Below are positions 59,701-64,000 of a stretch of DNA of 64,000 bases, piece by piece (position 1 is the stretch's first letter; each line of letters opens with the position of its first letter). The notes beneath the pieces were generated by a model. The model made no database searches. It saw nothing but the letters and a program-made list of their open reading frames with translations, and had not been told where the DNA came from. The translations under genes were made by a program, and so were the position numbers. Origin of the DNA: Magnetospirillum fulvum (GTDB taxonomy: Bacteria; Pseudomonadota; Alphaproteobacteria; Rhodospirillales; Magnetospirillaceae); NCBI RefSeq assembly GCF_900108475.1, contig NZ_FNWO01000001.1, forward strand, positions 1-64,000, written 5' to 3'.

Positions 59701-60219
59701 ATCGACGATCCCGCCGCGCACGGCGTACTCGCCCGCTTCCATCACGGTGTCGGAGCGGACATAACCGGTATGTTCCAGAAACGAGATCAGCTTGCCGAGC
59801 GGCACCCGGGCCCCGGCCCGAGCGGTCAGGCTGGCGCGGGAGAGCGATTCGCGTGGCGGCACCCGCTGCGCCAGGGCGGCGACATTGGTCAGGACCACCA
59901 CGCCCGGCGCACCGGCCGAGCGTTCGGCCAGCCGGGCCAGGGTATCAACTCGCCGGGCCACCACATCGACATGGGGCGACACCCGGTCATAGGGCACGCA
60001 ATCCCAGGCGGGGAAATCAAGGATCGTCAGATCGGGCGCGAAGAAGGCCAGCGCCTCGACCATCCGCGCCAACCGCCCATCGTCGCGGGCGACGAACAGG
60101 AAATCGCGGAGGGGATGGGCGCGGGCCAGTTCCGCCAGAGCCAGGGCATCGCTGCCCTCGGGCGTTCCCGCCAGGGTAATTCGGCCCGGTTGCGACAGGA
60201 AAGAGTCCGGCAGGGTCAA
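56734..60219 (-). CDS. mfd: transcription-repair coupling factor Mfd
   Basis: The 1161-residue protein has the UvrB-homology N-terminus, an RNA polymerase interaction domain (about 480-550), a RecG-like translocase with GDVGFGKTEVALRAAF and DEEQHFGVAHKERLK, and a TRCF C-terminal domain. It removes stalled RNA polymerase and recruits UvrA, also encoded here. The start is the TTG at 60219, which overlaps the sdhE stop (TTGA); a longer frame to 60312 lies inside sdhE. Confidence 0.95.
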   Translation of the reverse strand: MTLPDSFLSQPGRITLAGTPEGSDALALAELARAHPLRDFLFVARDDGRLARMVEALAFFAPDLTILDFPAWDCVPYDRVSPHVDVVARRVDTLARLAERSAGAPGVVVLTNVAALAQRVPPRESLSRASLTARAGARVPLGKLISFLEHTGYVRSDTVMEAGEYAVRGGIVDLFPPGSPEPLRLDFFGDEIEAVRAFDPMSQRTTGPVDGFVCRPVSEVTLDEGSIARFRAGYRELFGVVQGADPLYESISAGVKFTGMEHWLPLFHDGLDTLFAYLPDAVALLDPQTDQALAARQELVLEYYDARRTIDGSGQIESGMVYHPLPPPLLYLETEEWTRHLAARPVLLLSPFDSVETESSAAIDMKGRIGLDFGEIRTRPGTNLYDGVRERIEAEIKGGRRVVIAAWTHGSRDRLGAVLKDRGLKGIESVESWAEALALGPKRVAALVLGLDHGFVTPDLALITEQDILGDRLARPARKKKKGAQFIAEASALSEGDLVVHVEHGIGRYDGLVALQVAGAPHDCLRVIYDGGDKLFVPVENIEVLTRFGSDQSGVALDKLGGTAWQARKARLKKRIRDIADQLIQVAALRQLRQSESLVPAEGLYDEFCARFPWVETEDQLRAIEETVADMGSGRPMDRLICGDVGFGKTEVALRAAFVAALQGLQVAVVVPTTLLARQHYRTFRERFQGLPVRIEQLSRLVTAKQASETKAGLAQGTVDIVVGTHALLAKSIGFKRLGLLIVDEEQHFGVAHKERLKQLKADVHVLTLSATPIPRTLQLALSGVKEMSVIATPPVDRLAVRTFILPYDPVVLREAIMRERYRGGQVFYVCPRLADIDHVADRLAKLVPEVKTAVAHGRLSPSELEEVMVAFGDRQYDVLLSTNIVESGLDMPSVNTLIIHRADMFGLGQLYQLRGRVGRGKVRGYAYFTLPNDKVLSKAAEKRLQVMQTLDSLGAGFQLASHDLDIRGAGNLLGDEQSGHIREVGIELYQQMLEEAVAAAKGGLASDAAEEWSPQITLGSPVLIPETYVADLSVRLSLYRRIGQLDEQGDLDALAAELIDRFGKLPPEVENLLEVVAIKALCKQAGIEKVDSGPKGAVVTLRGNLFANPAGLVQYVSRAAGSCKIRPDHKLVFLRDWDDPAKRVKGLRSVIAKLAELARA

Positions 60220-60491
60220 GGGATCGACGCTTCGGTCTGAACGAATTCGCGAATCATCGCCATCACATCGTGATCGAACGCGTCGGGGACCGGGCTTTTC
60301 CCGGTGACCCAATCGAACAGATCGCTGTCGGTTTGGCCCAGCAGATGCTCGAAGCGGTCAAGCTGGTCCGGGGTAAAGCTGGACAGACGGCGCGCGGCGA
60401 AGCGGCCGAAGAGAATGTCGTTCTCGTTCGAGCCCATGTGATGGGCGCGGAACAAAAGGCGCTTAAATCGTGACTGGCTGGGTTCGGACAT
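60216..60491 (-). CDS. sdhE: FAD assembly factor SdhE (succinate dehydrogenase assembly)
   Basis: The 91-residue protein has the SdhE/SDHAF2 fold pattern: FKRLLFRAHHMGSNENDILFG, then FTPDQLDRFEHLLGQTDSDLFDWVTG. It helps attach FAD covalently to SdhA. The diagnostic R-G-x-x-E motif is here M-G-S-N-E (Met19, Gly20, Glu23), so the Arg is lost. It overlaps mfd and is divergent from recG, an order common in alphaproteobacteria. Confidence 0.88.
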   Translation of the reverse strand: MSEPSQSRFKRLLFRAHHMGSNENDILFGRFAARRLSSFTPDQLDRFEHLLGQTDSDLFDWVTGKSPVPDAFDHDVMAMIREFVQTEASIP

Positions 60492-60562
60492 CGTGTTCCG
60501 GCATTGCGTCGGGATCAGAGCCGGTTAGGATAGAACCCTTCTTCGCCGCTGTCAGCCGTCCG

Positions 60563-62647
60563 ATGCGCCCTCAATGTCTGTTTCCGCTGTTCGCCCCGAT
60601 CACCGCGTTGCCGGGAGTGGGTCCACGTCTTGCCCCTCTGTATGAAAAGCTGGTGGGGGCCAAGGTCGTCGATCTGCTGTGGCATCTGCCGTCCTCGGTG
60701 GTTGACCGCCGCTTTTCGCCCCACCTGATCGACGCCCCGCCCGGTCAGGTGGCGACGGTGACGGTCCGGGTCGAGGCTCATTTCCCCGGCGATGGGCCAA
60801 GGCGGCCCTATCGCGTCCGCGTCGCCGACGAGACCGGCTTTGCCCATCTGGTATTCTTCCATGGACGCGAGGATTGGCTGCGCCGCCAATTGCCCGAGGG
60901 CGAGATCCGGGTCGTCAGCGGACTGGTCGAACATTTCAACAACGAAATCAATTTCCCCCATCCCGACCATATCGTTCTCCCCGAGCGCAAAGCCGAGGTG
61001 ATGGTGGTCGAGCCGGTCTATCCCCTCACCGCCGGACTGACCCAGCGCCCGCTGGCCAAGGCGGCGGCGGCGGCGCTGGCCCGCGCTCCCGATCTGCCGG
61101 AATGGCAAGACCCGGCTTGGCTGGCGCGGCAGACCTGGCCGTCGTGGCGGGCGGCACTGCTGGCGGTCCATCGCCCCGACGATGCCGGAGCCTTGAACCC
61201 GGATGGTCCGGCCCGCCGCCGCCTTGCCTACGACGAATTGCTGGCGACCCAACTGGCCCTGGCACTGGTCCGCGCCAATCTGCGGCGGCAAAAAGGGCGC
61301 TCACTGGCCGCCCCCGCCGGAGCCTTGCGGTCTAAGGTGCTGGCGGCCCTGCCCTTTCGCCTGACCGGGGCGCAGGACCGGTCTTTGTCCGAAATCGATG
61401 CCGACATGGCAGAGCCGCTGCGGATGCTGCGGCTGCTTCAAGGCGATGTCGGCAGCGGTAAGACGGTGGTGGCCCTGCTGGCGATGCTGACCGCAATCGA
61501 GGCGGGTACCCAGGCGGCGCTGATGGCTCCGACCGAAATCCTCGCCCGCCAGCATTTCGCCACCCTGGCTCCGCTGGCCGAAGCCGCCGGAATTCACCTC
61601 GCCCTGCTGACCGGCCGCGATAAGGGCAAAGCGCGGGAGAAGCTGCTGGCGGCGCTGGCGACCGGCGAAATCGACCTGCTGATCGGCACCCACGCTTTGT
61701 TCCAGGACGACGTCGCCTTCCGCGACCTTGGGCTGGCGGTGATCGACGAGCAACACCGCTTCGGGGTTCATCAGCGTCTCGATCTGGCGGCGAAGGGCTT
61801 CGCCGTCGATATGCTGGTGATGACCGCGACTCCGATCCCGCGCACCCTGCTGCTCAGCGCCTATGGCGACATGGATGCCTCGCGTCTGGACGAGAAACCG
61901 CCGGGGCGTCAACCGATTGACACGCGGGTGGTTCCGCTGGCCCGGCTTGACGAGATGGTGACGGCGGTCGGCCGCGCCGTCGCCGGTGGTGCGCGGGTCT
62001 ATTGGGTCTGCCCGCTGGTCGAGGAATCCGAACAGCTTGACCTCGCCGCCGCCGAGGAGCGCCACCACACCCTGACCGAACGGTTTGGCGACCGGGTCGG
62101 GTTGGTCCACGGACGGATGAAGGGGCCGGCCCGCGATGCGGTGATGGAGCGTTTTGCCGCCGGAGAGATCGATATCCTGGTCGCCACCACCGTGATAGAG
62201 GTCGGCGTCAACGTCCCCGAAGCAACGGTGATGGTGGTCGAGCACGCCGAGCGCTTTGGCCTCGCCCAGTTGCACCAATTGCGCGGACGGGTCGGACGCG
62301 GCAGCGGGCGCTCGAGTTGCCTGCTGCTCTACGGCCACCCCTTGGGCGAGGTCGCCAAGGCCCGGCTGGAAATCCTGCGCGCCACCGAGGACGGGTTCGT
62401 CATCGCCGAAGAAGATTTGCGCCTCCGTGGCGGCGGAGAAATCCTCGGCACCCGCCAAAGCGGTCTGCCCGAATTCCATCTCGCCGACCTCGACCGCCAT
62501 GGCGACCTGCTCGAGATCGCCCGCGACGATGCCCGCCTGATCCTCGATCGCGATCCCGAATTGACCGGCAAACGCAGCGAGGCGCTGCGGGTTCTGCTCT
62601 ATCTGTTCGAACGCGACGCCGCGATCCGGACGTTGCGGTCGGGATAG
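60563..62647 (+). CDS. recG: ATP-dependent DNA helicase RecG
   Basis: The 694-residue protein has the wedge/OB domain (about 50-150), a helicase core with Walker A GDVGSGKTVVALLA and the DEQH box AVIDEQHRFGVHQR, plus TATPIPRTLLLSAYGDMD and the C-terminal motif QLHQLRGRVGRGSG. It reverses stalled forks. ATG 60563 lacks a clear ribosome site, but the upstream extension to 60470 overlaps the sdhE start. Divergent from sdhE/mfd. Confidence 0.95.
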   Translation: MRPQCLFPLFAPITALPGVGPRLAPLYEKLVGAKVVDLLWHLPSSVVDRRFSPHLIDAPPGQVATVTVRVEAHFPGDGPRRPYRVRVADETGFAHLVFFHGREDWLRRQLPEGEIRVVSGLVEHFNNEINFPHPDHIVLPERKAEVMVVEPVYPLTAGLTQRPLAKAAAAALARAPDLPEWQDPAWLARQTWPSWRAALLAVHRPDDAGALNPDGPARRRLAYDELLATQLALALVRANLRRQKGRSLAAPAGALRSKVLAALPFRLTGAQDRSLSEIDADMAEPLRMLRLLQGDVGSGKTVVALLAMLTAIEAGTQAALMAPTEILARQHFATLAPLAEAAGIHLALLTGRDKGKAREKLLAALATGEIDLLIGTHALFQDDVAFRDLGLAVIDEQHRFGVHQRLDLAAKGFAVDMLVMTATPIPRTLLLSAYGDMDASRLDEKPPGRQPIDTRVVPLARLDEMVTAVGRAVAGGARVYWVCPLVEESEQLDLAAAEERHHTLTERFGDRVGLVHGRMKGPARDAVMERFAAGEIDILVATTVIEVGVNVPEATVMVVEHAERFGLAQLHQLRGRVGRGSGRSSCLLLYGHPLGEVAKARLEILRATEDGFVIAEEDLRLRGGGEILGTRQSGLPEFHLADLDRHGDLLEIARDDARLILDRDPELTGKRSEALRVLLYLFERDAAIRTLRSG

Positions 62648-62662
62648 GTGTGAGGAAAGATC

Positions 62663-62770
62663 GCAGGGCTTTGCCCTGCACCCACCAAGGGCAAACGCCC
62701 TTGGAACCCGATCCTGATCCGATCCGGGTCAAGGGGCCGGTGGCCCCTTGCGGGCGCGGGCAGAGCCCGC
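62663..62770. repeat. intergenic array of four hairpins
   Basis: Four near-contiguous stem-loops fill the recG-dnaE gap: GCAGGGC-TTT-GCCCTGC (62663-62679), CCAAGGGC-AAAC-GCCCTTGG (62685-62704), CAAGGGGCC-GGT-GGCCCCTTG (62730-62750) and GCGGGC-AGA-GCCCGC (62756-62770). Both genes converge on it. It resembles the GC-rich palindromic intergenic repeats found in many copies in some Rhodospirillales and sphingomonads, and could also act as a bidirectional terminator. Confidence 0.7.
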
Positions 62771-62786
62771 TTCTTCGGACTTACGC

Positions 62787-64000
62787 CTAAATTTCCTCGA
62801 CCTCGGCGATCCCGGCGATCGAGCGCAGCGACAGCATGAAGGCCGGGGTAATCGCGATCGTCGATTTCAGGCCCATTTCGACCTCGCGCCCGTCGATCCG
62901 TGCGACGATGGCGACACGATTGCGGCCGCGTCCCACGCCGTCGATCAGGTCGCGTAGCGCCGGAATTGCGGCATCGTCTTCGAGGAAGACGCGGATTCCG
63001 GCGGCGGCCTTGGCCGCTTCCTGATCGAGCGAGTCAATACGCTGACAGGTCATCCGCAATTGCTCTTCCTCGAGCTTGGCATCGACCTCCAGCAGCAAGG
63101 CGCCGCCCGCTTCCAGCAAGTCGCGGGCGGCGGCCAGCGTCTCGGAAAAGCAGGTGACCTCGAACAGGCCCGAGGAATCCGAGAATTGCAGGAAGGCATA
63201 GCGCGACCCCTTGGCCGAGACCCGCTCCTGCTTTGACAGCAGCGATCCGGCCAACCGCACCCGCCCCTTGCCCCCGGCCATCAGGTGACGCGGCAATTCG
63301 GCGACCTTCAGGACGTTGAGACGCTTCAGACTCTTAGCGAACGCGTCAAGCGGATGGGCGGAGAGATAAAACCCGACCGACTCGAACTCCATGTTGAGCT
63401 TCTCGTGCGGCGACCAGTCGGGACCGGCCTCCAGCTTCAGCGTCGGCTGATCGGTTCCCCCCAACAGGCTCATCTGGCTGCTGGCGCGGTCCTCGGCGGC
63501 TTGGGCGGCAGTGCGGACCAGGGTGTCGGCATTGCGGAACAGCCGCCCCCTGTTGCGGTCGATCGAATCGAACACGCCTGCTTTGATCAGGTTTTCCAAT
63601 TGGCGGCGATTGATCAGGCGGGCGTCCATCCGGGCGACGAAGTCGGGTAGATCGCGGAACCGCTGGCCGCGATCGCGCTCGTCGATCAGCGCCTTCATCG
63701 CTCCTTCGCCGACATTTTTCAGCGCGGCCAGGGCATAGCGCACCGCCGAACGGCCATCGGCGACCCGCTCGACCGCGAAATCGGCGCGCGAGGCATTGAT
63801 ATCGGGCGGCAACAGCGGAATGTTCAGCCGATCCAGTTCCTGGCGCAGTCCGTTCAGCTTGTCGGTGTTGTTCATGTCATAGGTCATCGTCGCGGCCATG
63901 AACTCGGCCGGATAATTGGCCTTCAACCACGCGGTCTGATACGCGATCAGGGCATAGGCGGCAGCGTGCGATTTGTTAAAGCCGTATTCGGCGAACTTCG
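62787..64000 (-). CDS. dnaE: DNA polymerase III alpha subunit, C-terminal part (gene continues beyond window)
   Basis: The frame runs from the window end to a stop at 62787 (about 404 codons seen). It contains EYGFNKSHAAAYALIAYQTAWLK (helix-hairpin-helix/fingers region), the tandem helix-hairpin-helix (GEGAMKALI), FYLSAHPLD and an OB-fold tRNA-anticodon-type domain (VRLAGSLLSKQERVSAKG), ending with the C-terminal tail that binds tau. This is the replicative polymerase DnaE1; the N-terminal PHP and palm domains lie outside. Confidence 0.95.
   Translation of the reverse strand, partial: KFAEYGFNKSHAAAYALIAYQTAWLKANYPAEFMAATMTYDMNNTDKLNGLRQELDRLNIPLLPPDINASRADFAVERVADGRSAVRYALAALKNVGEGAMKALIDERDRGQRFRDLPDFVARMDARLINRRQLENLIKAGVFDSIDRNRGRLFRNADTLVRTAAQAAEDRASSQMSLLGGTDQPTLKLEAGPDWSPHEKLNMEFESVGFYLSAHPLDAFAKSLKRLNVLKVAELPRHLMAGGKGRVRLAGSLLSKQERVSAKGSRYAFLQFSDSSGLFEVTCFSETLAAARDLLEAGGALLLEVDAKLEEEQLRMTCQRIDSLDQEAAKAAAGIRVFLEDDAAIPALRDLIDGVGRGRNRVAIVARIDGREVEMGLKSTIAITPAFMLSLRSIAGIAEVEEI

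Overview
The window is GC-rich (high GC at third codon positions) and carries mostly housekeeping genes of an alphaproteobacterium. The order rpsB-tsf-pyrH-frr-uppS-cdsA-dxr-rseP-bamA-skp-lpxD-fabZ-lpxA-lpxI-lpxB, the use of LpxI rather than LpxH, a DUF4170 protein, hopanoid precursor genes (hpnC, hpnE), a mitochondrial-type NDUFAF6-like protein and the sdhE/recG/mfd neighbourhood fit the Rhodospirillales best. Two chemoreceptors and an HD-GYP protein suggest a motile, c-di-GMP-using free-living cell. The genus cannot be fixed from sequence reading alone.

Layout: 0-0.8 kb holds the 3' end of an IS4-family element that has cut off a methyltransferase gene. 0.8-8.4 kb carries a SPINDLY-type O-GlcNAc transferase homologue, a metallophosphoesterase, a lipid kinase, an acyl-CoA synthetase, and an HD-GYP protein translationally coupled to the murein endopeptidase MepA. 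8.5-23.6 kb is one long rightward block for translation factors, UMP kinase, isoprenoid and phospholipid precursors, outer-membrane protein assembly and lipid A synthesis. 23.6-28.2 kb is a mixed zone with trmFO, a small unknown gene, a duplicated DUF4170 protein, a parvulin, rluE, and an OmpA-like lipoprotein with an anomalous 3' end surrounded by GTCAAC/GTTGAC inverted repeats. 28.2-36.2 kb has uvrA, two paralogous chemoreceptors flanking a riboswitch-controlled Mn2+ exporter of the UPF0016 family, and ssb. 36.4-40.9 kb is gyrA-coaD-two cyclophilins-tRNA-Lys with a strong bidirectional terminator. 41-45.3 kb has an isolated phage-type lysozyme, sodB, hpnE, hpnC and a divergent NDUFAF6-like gene. 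45.4-56.7 kb is a leftward series: a Kef-type antiporter, an MBL hydrolase, tatD, metG, holB, tmk, a D,D-carboxypeptidase, rlpA, mltB and a class V aminotransferase. 56.7-64 kb holds mfd, sdhE, recG, a multi-hairpin intergenic repeat and the 3' part of dnaE.

Functionally the window links envelope biogenesis (lipid A, BamA/Skp, undecaprenyl diphosphate, CDP-diacylglycerol, hopanoid precursors, peptidoglycan hydrolases and OmpA/RlpA lipoproteins) with replication and repair (gyrA, ssb, uvrA, mfd, recG, holB, dnaE). Many genes overlap by the ATGA stop/start arrangement, which argues for translational coupling. I saw no CRISPR array, no intact prophage and no obvious secretion or defence system. 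The most notable signals are the Mn2+ riboswitch with its expression-platform hairpin, the hpnC-hpnE pair without hpnD, the palindrome cluster around the OmpA-like gene, and the altered donor-site loop of the O-GlcNAc transferase homologue.
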